This document shows, in pieces, positions 24,701 through 34,799 of a stretch of 64,000 bases of DNA. Position 1 is the first letter of the stretch, and every line of letters begins with the position of its first letter. Origin of the DNA: Podospora pseudoanserina (taxonomy: Eukaryota > Ascomycota > Sordariomycetes > Sordariales > Podosporaceae). Under the pieces are notes generated by a model. That model had not been told where the DNA came from. It saw nothing but the letters and a program-made list of their open reading frames with translations, and searched no databases. The translations under genes were made by a program, and so were the position numbers. The stretch spans positions 3,410,001 to 3,474,000 of the forward strand of contig NC_085921.1 in NCBI RefSeq assembly GCF_035222485.1. The letters run 5' to 3'.

Positions 24701-27097
24701 GGCCCACAACGCACCCACCTGCCGAGCGAGCCCCGCCTAAATTTCCCAGCAGTCTCCACGTCCACCTCCTGCTCATTGCGGCATCGCATCGCATCGCCAA
24801 CGACAAAAGCCCGCGAAGACAAGACAAGCACTTGGACTGTGCTGGTGCCCTGGTGTGTGCGGTGCCGGCGTGGGCCGTAGATCGGACGGGCGAGCCCCGG
24901 AGCCCCGTTTGTTTCCCGATTTTACGAGATCCGATTCCAATTACTCGATTCGAATGACACGCATTTTTTCTGTCCTTTTGTATTTTTTGTTATTATAGGC
25001 TTATGTCCCATCAGCGGTGCCGACAGACAGCAGAAGCGGGTACCTCACTGCAACCCTCGTTGGCTGGGCATGCCCTCTCTCCTTCAGGCAAGTCACTCGC
25101 CTGTGTTTCTCTCTTCCTTCGAGAGCCGTCCCAAGACAGCGTCGCAGTCGCGGGTCGCCCTGCGCCGCGTGGTACCCTCGCGTCGGTGGCAGAACGAGTT
25201 CCAGAACAACGCGCGGAACGGCTGGCCGACCAAGCTGAAAGGGGGGGTAAGTAGGGTACGGGGTACGTCCTGATGAATGTCTCCAACGGTTCTCCTGCTG
25301 AATACCTACTTTGGACCTACAGACTCAACTCTCCCCAATGCTCGCCAGCTCTCGCCAACTCTCGCATTCGGTGCTTCACCAGCGTCCGGCGAGCCAAGAC
25401 CACGCCAAGACAGTGAAACTCCGCTGTGAGGAGACATCTGGGTGAGGCCATTCCCCTGCTCTGTCGACAACTCTTGGCGACTGCCATCAGCGGCGGGCGC
25501 GGCCTGGAGCCCCTGTCCCTGTCCCTTGCTGGCACTCCCGGTCCATCACACACTCCTCCCTTCTTATCTTCCCGAACCCTCTTTTGCCTCGTGGTAGCCA
25601 TCCATCATCGCACATCGCTTCGCCGCCGCCTGGTGAGATGCCTCACCACCAGAGCCAAGCCAAGCCAAGCACAGGCGTCGCCCAGCGCCAGAGGGACACC
25701 CTTGCCATGCCGGCTAACACAAGACAACCGTTCTCGTCCCCTTCTCCTCACACGCCCCTCCGCATCCTCCACCATCGACCCACCCCTCCCCCCTTCACTC
25801 TCACTCTCAACCGGGGAGAGCCACACAGCAGGAGGAAGGGCCCCCATGTAAAAGTGTCTCGCTGATGACGGTCGTTTCCCCTCAGTCGAGCTTCGTGGAT
25901 TCCATCTGATTTCCCTTTTGAGCGCCGCCGTTGCATATTCCAGGGTAGCTGTCTCACTGCTCATCTCGCAACAAGAATCTCAGAACGAGAGAGAAGTGAG
26001 AGAGCGCAACGCCATGCCGCACTGCCGAAATCCATGGGCTTGGAGCTAGCGGTTTGCTGGAGACGGGGTCCTCCCCCCCCAGTGGTCTGGCTGGCCCACC
26101 AGGGTGGGTATCTGTGTGGGCGCTTCCTGGAGACATTTTGAACAAAAAACATCATCCACCGGCCCGAGCTGCGAGCTGACCTGGGCTGCACTAATCCCAT
26201 CCAAGCTCCGTATGACTTTTGTACTCTCAATCAACATACAAAGCACTGGGCGCCCGTCCCATCTTCTTGTTTTCTCTCTTCTTAGCCCCTGGTTCTGCTA
26301 CTCTTCCCAAGCACACCTTGCTGTGCACCTTCCAACTTGCCCTCGTCCACCGTCCACCGTCCACCGTTCACATACCCTTACCTCGGTGTATCCTGCGGCG
26401 TCTAGTTTTAGAGTGCCGCCGACAGAACGTCCGTCTGGGTTTCTTGCTCGCTGCACTAGATTGCATACAAACAATATCGAGTCTAGTTTGGCTGCACATA
26501 ATAGTGGTGGTCTCCCCCTACCAGCCCGCCCCCCGAGCGTCCCGTCCGTTCACTCCTACCCTCCCTCTTCCCTCCCCGGCTGCAGCAACAGGAGACAAGA
26601 GTCGACCTGGACCGACAACAACAACACCAGGAGCAAGGCCAACAAAGAGTGAGAAACGAGACTGTCCTGGACGCACGACAACCCTGTCTTTCGTACATTG
26701 CTTTCTGCACCTGGCCTATCTGGTCTACCCTCCTCTGCCTCGCAGTAATTGTTCGTTCAATTATCCGGGATCGGTGCCCTCCTCCTGCTGGAGCTTGGCG
26801 TGCCCATCTGAATAGGCGGTCGTGAGTTGACTGCGCCGCCCCTGTACACCTTTATCCGGTGAATATCTAGCTACCGGCCCCCTTCGACCCTTCTTTGTCC
26901 TACTGCTGCGACAAACCACCATCTACAACACCCTGCCTCACCACACACGCACATACACACACTGTATTGGGTGTCACAGCTCGGACATACACTCCCTTCC
27001 ATACGCCTCCAACTTGAGAGAGTGTGACATGACACGGACATAGGCACGGTCATAGAATACAACTACACAAAGGCCCATACCCTCGACATATCTCTCA

Positions 27098-30072
27098 ATG
27101 GGGATTGCATCCTGCCTCGAACCTCGATTCCGTGCGGCCAACCCAAACACCCCACCCGAGGTGCTCACACCAGACTCGGCCTCTTATAGTTCAAGACAGT
27201 CCGAGGAGAGGACCTGGAACCCGCCTGCTCCTCTCTCCCCTCCCATGTCACACTATGATCCGGCCGTCAAGGCAAACGACATGTCGTCGTTGTCGTCGTC
27301 GTCTAACAAAGGCCCGGAAGAGCGCAGGGATACGGGGTCCGATCATAACGCACCAAGGCAACAGCTTCCATCTTTGAGCAGCATCTTTGGGCCACCAACC
27401 CAGATTCGATCCTTTCACTCTCCTCTTTCCGAGCGCCCTGGCTCCTATCCGGCCACCTCACCATTGGATCGACCTCCTAGCTCAGTTCCAAGCTTGGACA
27501 GACCATTCTCTTCGTCATCGTACTTTCCACCCGCGACGACATCCACTGCTTCACAACCGCGAAGTGTACTGGACCCTAGGTATCAGGAACGTCCCCAGAT
27601 TCCGGCCTTGTCCCGGGTTTTCCCTGGACCGCTTTCGCCTCATTCACGAGAGGAACAACAACCAAGACCAGATAGCCGACTCGAGTACACTTCAGGAGGA
27701 CAATGGTCGGTGCAACATGAGGCCAGCAAAGAGTATTCGCTCGGCAGCCGTGGAGAAACGACCTACAGGCCGACGGCAGAGAGATACCCTGCTCACCTTT
27801 CAGGGACGAGTCGCGATGAGGGAAGACACATGGAATATCGGGAGCAATTAACACCACAGACACCATCGCACACTCTTCCTGCCACTCCGACCAGCAGCGC
27901 CCCATCTGAGGGGGCCCCTGCAAAGGATGGACTGGGGCCCAAGATCTGGACAGGGACACACTTTCTGCCACGGTTCGTCAGAGCTGCCGAGGTGCCTGGT
28001 GAAGGAATGTGCTACTTTTACGACGATGGGAGTCATTGCAAGACAGTGATTGACGGGGAGCAAGTCAATGCCCACTGGGGAGTCACCAAAGCTGGAAAGC
28101 CCCGGAAGAGGCTTGCTATCGCCTGCGTCACCTGCCGTGAGAAGAAGATCAAGTGCGATCCGGATTACCCGCGCTGTGTCCAGTGCGAAAAGTTCGGCCG
28201 TGTTTGCAAGTTCAAGAATGCGTGAGTCTAGAAGCCTGCTGTCTTTTTCTGCTATTGTGCATGGGGGCCTGTTTCGTATGCTAAACTATGGTTAGTCCTC
28301 GAGGTGGTCACAACGCTTCCTCTCCGTCCACGCCTCCTGCCGAGTCGGAGGATACACGGAGGCTTGGAGGTTTGATCAGAGGCCCTACCGACTACACACG
28401 ACCGGGTAGCCACTCGAGCGGTTCTGTCTCGCCCAGAACGACGCTCCGACACCCGAGCCCCGATATGCCCACCTCTGCACCTGCGAAGCGTATTCGAATT
28501 GGCTACGATCACTACAGCCCAGCGACCAGTGTACGCTCACCGATGGGACCAGTGCCCGACACCTCCCGCCAATCCCTGCCATGGCGGCAGTCAGAAACGC
28601 TCCCTCGTATCCACGAGGACATCTTGTGCAGAGCGTGGCAAACAGACCCGTATGTGTCCGATCCTGAATCTGTGACTAGCACCATTGCCTCCGTCTTTGT
28701 ACACACGGAGAGCGCAGCACTTCGCTTCCTCCCTCCGAAACCGTCTTTCCACACATGGGTTCAGAACAGCGCTCACAGAAAATCACCAGAAGACCTGATG
28801 CTCGTGTATAGCATCCTCGCCATCGGTGCCGTCCTCTCGCGGGCCGGTTCGAGGAGCGTTGCGCACGAGTACGCCCAGGTGGCTCGGTACGCCGCAGAAC
28901 GCTCGCAGCCGTCGCTCCAGCTGGTTCAAGCCAGACTTGCCCTTGCCATGCACTACCTCGCTGTCTCGAGACAGAACGACGCGAATGACATGCTGAGCAG
29001 GGCCATTTCTACAGCGATGTGGCTACAGTTGAACGTGGAACTTGACCATGTGGGAGAACACGGTTCGAGGGTAACCCCTTGGGGTTTGACGAGGCAAGAA
29101 TATGCCGAGTGTCGGAGACGGACATTTTGGTCATGTTGCCTGATGGAGCGGCTTACCGAGACGTTTGCAACTCGACCGGTCACCATCAACAAGGACGACA
29201 TCTTTCTCCGGCTCCCAGCAGCGGATACTACGAACTTGGACGACCGAGCGCCCCATTTCGACCCGATGCTGCGTCCGCTATCCGAATCAGCCGGGGCTGG
29301 AATCATGTCCTATCTGATTCAGATCACAGCTATGTGGGGTGATGTCATGACATTTATCAACAGAGCCTCGCGCCGGGGAGAGCTCTACGATGCCGGGTTT
29401 GGTGATTTCCACCGTCGAACTATCGCCACCCTTGATGCTTGGGAGTCTTCTCTGCCGAAAAGGCTCCAGTTTCTGCCTGCGAGGTTGGAGATGGTCTCAC
29501 CTGAAGATCAGGGCCCGCTCATACTTTTACACACCGTCCATCACCTGACGAGAATCAAGCTCCATCGGCACGTCCACCTGCGAGCTTTACAGCCCGCCAC
29601 AGTCCATGACTTTATCGGCGTTTCTATGAAACATGCTGCCAAACTCCTCGAGGTGGCAGTGGCAGTGGCGCAGGCACAAGTCATCACCCCGCCCCCGTTC
29701 ATCAGTACCGGAATCCTCGAAGCGATGGACGTTCTTTCATCAACCGGCTGTGGATCCGAGCTGCCGGGGTTAGTCGACAGATTTGCCGTGGCGAGAAGCG
29801 TGCTGGAGGTGCTTGGGACAAGCTGGGAGGATGCCAAGGTTCACTGCATGACGATGGATCACCGGCTGGAAAGACTGATCGATCTGGGCGACTGGATGGG
29901 CAAGCTTGGCCGAGTGGGACGGGAAGGCGTCGAGGTTCAAGGCACGAGGGTGTTTGAATCTGAGACGGAAGAAGGCGTGGTGGTGATGCGGTGGCGGATG
30001 CCTGACGGGATGGACAGGAGATTCCCCAAGGAGATGGATCTTGTTTACTCGGGTGTTGTGATGGGAAAATGA
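27098..30072 (+). CDS. Zn2Cys6 transcription factor with fungal MHR domain
   Basis: There are two exons, 27098-28221 and 28296-30072. The intron at 28222-28295 starts GTGAGT, has branch ATGCTAAAC and ends GTTAG, and it sits directly after the zinc cluster. The product is 966 residues. Residues ~1-280 are Ser/Pro-rich and disordered. Next comes a conserved-looking block before the zinc finger (GMCYFYDDGSHCKTVIDGE, VTKAGKPRKRLAIA), then the binuclear cluster near residues 343-375, C-x2-C-x6-C-x6-C-x2-C-x6-C (CVTCREKKIKC / CVQCEKFGRVC). A Ser/Pro linker leads to a Fungal_trans-type middle homology region (about residues 490-800: YAQVARYAAERSQPS, LVQARLALAMHYLA, RRRTFWSCCLMERL). It is a nuclear DNA-binding regulator by family. 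Targets and orthologue are not assigned. The first ATG of the open frame was taken as the start, and an upstream noncoding exon cannot be excluded. A very long empty upstream region may reflect complex regulation. Confidence 0.9.
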
Positions 30073-32082
30073 TGTTGGATATGAGACGGCCATGTTGATT
30101 GACATGGTTTGGGGGGCGACTTTTTCCATTTTCCTTTTTTTTTCCGCTCTTCTTTTTTCTACACTTTGTATACCTAGCGGGTTTTCGCATGGGCCATTTT
30201 TATTTTTATTTTTTGGTTTGTTTTTTTGTTTAGCATGCATGCACGATTTATCATTGCAACGGAGTTTTTTGGCTTTATGGGTTTTGGAATTTCAAAAAGG
30301 GATGGAAGGGATCGAAGGGATGGAAGGGATGGAAGGAGGGAGGAGGAAGATTTGTCCTTTTTTCTTTTTCTTTCTTATTGTCTATATTTCTTGTTGCCTT
30401 TTTTCCCCCTTCTCTCTCTTACAGACACACAAGCTTATACCCTATTTTTGTGTCTTTTTTTTATTACCCGTTTTGTTATTTACAACACACACCTACTACC
30501 TACTACCTCACCTACCCACCTAGCTGCATATCTTGATGGAGACACACTATCATCCTGAATTCTTTGTCTCGAATGGGGAGGGGAAGGATGATTAGAGATG
30601 GAAGGGGAAAATACAAAAATGAAATACAAATTGCAAGATTTGGTTGGATGAAAAGATCTGACTTTGGGCATAACATACATTTTGGTTCGTTCACTCTTGC
30701 TGTTTGAATGTGACGTGACGAAATACCTCACTCAGGGAACAGGATGGAATATGGTATGTCACACATACAGGATGTAATCAGCGTGGCTCGCTCTCCACAG
30801 TCGGATGAGCAGGTATGATTTCGGCATTACCGGCGTCGGGTAAGGTAGGTAGGTTATACGACGGTGGAGGGTGGAGGGTTGAAAGGTAAGGAAGGGGCGG
30901 TGTTCATGGGGATGGATGACAAAGGGGTCCGAGGTTGGGAGGGGGGGTGAGCGGAATGGATTTTGTTCTTTGCCGTTTTCTAGAAAATGCCAAGGAATTT
31001 GTTTTGGGGCGGTTGGGGGGAAGAGAAAGGATCAGATCGTGGGAAGGTGGGAAGGTGGGAAGGTGCGGGAGGGTCACATGAACCAGGCCGGGAAAAGGAA
31101 GGAAGGAAGGAAGGAAGGAAGGAATGGGATGATGATGGTTGGGGAGGTGAGATGGGGCTATTAGTGGCCTTGTCGACAGCGGTAAGTAGAACGTGGTAGT
31201 GTACCTACAGGAGGATTGGGATGGGTGGACCAGTACTTTGAATTGTGTGAATGGATTCTGGGGTCACAACCGCTGGAGGAGAAATGGGAGATGCTGCACA
31301 CGTACGGATACGACAGTACGCGCTTGGAGGCTGACAGACGAGGTAGACAGAGATGAGCGCTTGAGTGCAAACGTGGTGATAACATGTTGCGGGGAAATTC
31401 AAATGCCGAGTCAACCAAACTCGATCTTTCATGAATTGACACTCCAGCCAGTCAAAGGGAGGTGAGAGTTACCACCCCAGCACGGTTGATCAGCGCCTTT
31501 CTTTTCTGTGACGAGTGACATGTTTAAAAGTAGTGACGACGTCAAACTCACGCACTCCCGTCTTCCAAAAATTGAAACACCCGACCGAACATTCCCGTGC
31601 CACAAACAGACATTACCGCCCGTAGCAGCCCTGAGACCAAAAACAAAAAAAGGACCACGCAGCAGAAGATTGCTTCCTTCAGGCTTCCATGCAGGATTCC
31701 ATGCAGGATTCCATGCAAGCCAATATCTTATGAGTGAGAGAGTCCCTTGGTACATGAGGCTAATGCATGCAGTGAGAATTAAAACTCAAAAATTCGTGTG
31801 TGTCTGTGTTGGTTTTTTTAAACATGCGACAGCATGGTGAGTGGTGAGTGGTTGATAGCACCTGCCTATTTTGGGGTGGAATTTTGAGGGAGGGGTGGTA
31901 TGGCGGTAAGGAACGTGCTTGAGAAAAAAAGGGGGAAGGTGCGATGAGGTTGATTTTAGACGCGCGCTACCCGCACAGGTTTTGCAGGTGTGAGGTTCTG
32001 TGCAATTTGTTGGGGGGAATAGGGAGGGCTGTGTTGAAAGTGCATGTGGATTTGAGGTGGGTGAGTGGTTTCTGAAACGATA
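30073..32082. other. Intergenic region, low-complexity 3' flank
   Basis: No gene seen. 30110-30230 is T-rich, 30295-30350 repeats GGGATGGAA-type words, and 31095-31122 is a GGAA repeat. A 12-bp word (TTCCATGCAGGA) is repeated at 31683-31712. The region ends at the left target site of the transposon. Confidence 0.6.
31095..31122. repeat. (GGAA)n microsatellite
   Basis: About seven GGAA units following the word GGGAAAAGG. It is noncoding. Confidence 0.8.
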
Positions 32083-32106
32083 ACGTACATTATAAGCGAG
32101 CGACCA
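32083..32106. repeat. Left terminal inverted repeat of the Fot1-like element
   Basis: 24-bp perfect inverted match to the right end. It contains the word TATAAGCGAGCGACCA, which occurs once here and twice at the other end. Confidence 0.9.
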
Positions 32107-32154
32107 CTTTTTCACAACCTTTATACCATTATCCTCAATTACTACACAACAATA

Positions 32155-33828
32155 CTAGGAAGCAACCATAATTACATCAGAAACAGCTGAATCAGATGCT
32201 TCTGCAGCCTCCTGGCAAGTGCGCGCATTATGCCCAGGCTTACCGCATACACCACAGCACTGAACCTTCGTACGAGCCCCCCCTGCATTACTACTATCCG
32301 GCTGCGTTTCTTGCACTCCCTCCCTATCCACGGCCTTCTGATCCAGTAGATCCTGTGCCTCTTGTACAGTAAGTGACCCTCCAAGCCTCACACGTGTTTT
32401 TTTAGCTCTCCGGCGCTTACTTAGTGCCTCATTGGCCTTACGGAGCGAAGAGACCTCTGCACGAAGGAGAGCCACCTGGTGTATTATAGCCGTTGTACCC
32501 TTAGTAAGCTGGTCTACCGCAGCTAGCATTGAAGTCGGGGAGCTATTTTGATGGTTGGTAATGCGAGTCTTAATGAGCGTTGACTGTGAGTTGGCTTCTC
32601 GAGGGTTGTGTGGTGTCTGGGAGACCCAAGGGAGTGCCGTGCCCGGCCGTGAGTTTGGAGGTGTTGGCGTACGAAGCTTCATATCTAGCTTAGAAAGCAC
32701 TTTCTCTGGATCGTACGGTATAAGGCTAGCACCCGTAAAGCTACCCTGTATATTCCTCTCTATTATAGAGGCAAAGAAGGCCTCGCGGAAGGCACAGAGG
32801 AACTCAAGCTTGCTTATATGGTTGATATATATACGTATTAAGTCCTCGATCTGGCGACCGTACGCCTGTTTTAGCGGCCCAAAGCAGCCAACATCGAGTG
32901 GCTGGAGGAGGTGGGAGGAGTGTGGAGGTATGCAGAGCGTAATAATGTTGTTCTGCTGGCAGTAGCGCTCGAATTCGGTCGAGTGGTGGCTCTCGTGGCC
33001 GTCGAGGATTAACAACCGGTATTTGCCCTTTATCCGGGGCGCCGTATAGTAGTCGAAGTACTTAATCCAATCTAGGCCTACCGGATTGGTAGTTTAGCTA
33101 TTATCGGTGGTTGCGATGCGCTAGGTGGACGGTAGGTTGCACTCGGTATACCAGTTGGCAAGGTGGTACTGCGCGGCCAAGATGATAAAAGGAGGGATAG
33201 CCCAACCGAGGGCATTGACTCCCTGGATTACCGTTGCCCATTCGCGGTTACTAGGCTGGGCCAGTTTCGCCTTACTAAGGCCGTCCGAGGTCGTAACTAC
33301 TATACCCGCGAAAATAATACCCATCATAAACCCAGTCTCGTCGAAGTTATAGATATCGTCATCTACAATACCGTACTTGGCCTTGGTGTTCCGTACGAGC
33401 GTAAACCACTCGCTAATAACCTTTGGATCCTCGCATTTAGCCCTCTGGTAATCGTATCTACGCGTAAAACGCATACGGAGCTGTGGCTGGCGTTTAACGA
33501 AGTTATGTGCCCAGAGCTTGCCAACAGGGGGCGCGTCGCGTACGCGTAGCAGTTGGTTGGCCATATCTTCCACACCACGCAATCTTGGTGGAAAAGCTCG
33601 CGCACATAGCTCAATAATATATTGAACAATAGCATCCTCTTCGGATTGAGTCAGCTTCTTCGATTTAGGCGTGGTATCGCGTCGTGCAGGCCGGCCGGCG
33701 CGTCGGTGTCTAAGCGTACTGCGATCGACGTTATACATCTTAGCTGCCGCTGATACACTTAGATTTTTATCATTTTGAAGAGCCTCAAGGGCTAAGATTA
33801 TATGGGCTTCCTTTGAAGTAGATGGCAT
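32155..33828 (-). pseudogene. Fot1-like transposase, interrupted by two stop codons
   Basis: One reading frame runs from ATG at 33828 to 32155 but is broken by TAG at 33121-33123 and TAA at 33094-33096. Domain order is an N-terminal psq-like helix-turn-helix (ILALEALQNDKNLSVSAAAK), a CENP-B-type second DNA-binding part (LTQSEEDAIVQYI onward), then the DDE catalytic domain. The catalytic aspartates are visible as YNFDETGF, LILDGHESH and LLQPLDVG. A C-terminal coiled stretch ends in a CCHC zinc knuckle (CCGVCGKPGHNARTC). Both stops sit where the family has tryptophan (TGG). They are explained by G-to-A changes on this strand, that is C-to-T on the other, as produced by repeat-induced point mutation. 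The rest of the frame is intact, so the damage is light. Confidence 0.9.
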
Positions 33829-33886
33829 TTTGGATTGTTGAGAAAATTAGGTTTTGAGGGTGAGGTTAGGCGTTGCGTGAAAAAAG

Positions 33887-33927
33887 TGGTCGCTCGCTTA
33901 TATTGGTCGCTCGCTTATAATGTACGT
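33887..33927. repeat. Right terminal inverted repeat with internal duplication
   Basis: 33904-33927 mirrors the left end exactly. An extra 17-bp copy of its inner part (TGGTCGCTCGCTTATAT) sits just inside at 33887-33903. The matching A-rich continuation (GTGAAAAAAGT) lies beyond the extra copy. Confidence 0.85.
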
Positions 33928-33929
33928 TA

Positions 33930-34799
33930 GATGTTAGTGATGAGTTTGGTGGGGTTGGTGAGTGGAGGGTGAGGGTGAGAATTTGATTGAGTGGGTGATA
34001 AGTGAGAGTGAGTGGGACGTGAGCAGGAGAATGCTTAATTTTTAAATACATAGGTTACTTATCGTAAGTAAATGTGACGATGAATTGGAGGGAGGGAGTT
34101 TCGAAGCTGTGAATATGGGACAGAGCCGAGGATAGATAGATGTAAAGAAGGTAATTCTGGTTGGATGCTCTTGCTTTGGCTATGATGATGATGACAAAAA
34201 TCACAGGACGCCAGAATATTTCCTTGATCTCGCTCCAATCCAACCCCTCAACACCCTACCAAGGTACCCTACAAACTTCTATCTCATCATTGTCCGCCTT
34301 CGGCTCTTTTCATTACAGCCCTCTCCACCTTTCTGTTTTCTTCCAATCACTCTTAATATATCAGATGACCAGGAAACAAGCCATACATAGAAGTGGCCAT
34401 ACCCCACGTAGCCGCCACCAAAGCATAATGTGGCCACCTGCAAGTGTGTTAGAATAGGTATACCTAAACCAACATAGGGTCGGTCTATGGATATATTCCA
34501 AAGTACGGGCCATTTCTTGGTCATCTAACCTACTTTCCGCCGCATCCAGCCTCTTGACATATTCCGATCTCAAGGAGCACCCTTAAATTGGGGCTTATTC
34601 TCCAGCATATCTCTTATCTGCCTCTGCAGCACCTCGGAATGATTTTATCATAGACATCTGCCAGGTCCTCCACCAGAGAATGCGTCAAGAGAAACTTCAC
34701 CAAAGGTTTGCTTCTACCCGCTCAAAGCCATCATGTAACGGTTGCTCCAACGGCCTGATACCCGTAAATTGATCCAAGGGGGTGGCTATATAATGCCCT
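33930..34799. other. Intergenic region right of the transposon
   Basis: No gene is supported. It is the 3' flank of the large minus-strand gene ending at 34800. Confidence 0.5.

Larger units (their letters stand above)
12222..27097. other. ~15-kb gene-poor region upstream of a transcription factor
   Basis: I see no gene I can support. Open frames are short, overlap in several frames and lack domains or consistent splice joins. The longest, 15095-15778 (+, 227 codons), has no recognisable motif. Base composition is near 50% GC, without the strong AT bias of RIP-destroyed DNA. There are scattered microsatellites. From ~26200 to 27090 the sequence becomes pyrimidine-rich, as expected of the promoter and leader of the gene starting at 27098. 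Long noncoding transcripts or distal control elements are possible but not visible from sequence alone. Confidence 0.5.
32083..33927 (-). mobile_element. Fot1/pogo-family DNA transposon, full length, inactivated
   Basis: The element is 1,845 bp. Its outer 24 bp at 32083-32106 are a perfect inverted match to 33904-33927. It is flanked on both sides by TA (32081-32082 and 33928-33929), the target site expected for Tc1/mariner-type elements. One minus-strand transposase frame fills the interior. Length, TIRs, TA target and DDD transposase together support a complete pogo/Fot1 element. It carries two nonsense codons, so it is non-autonomous now. Confidence 0.9.
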
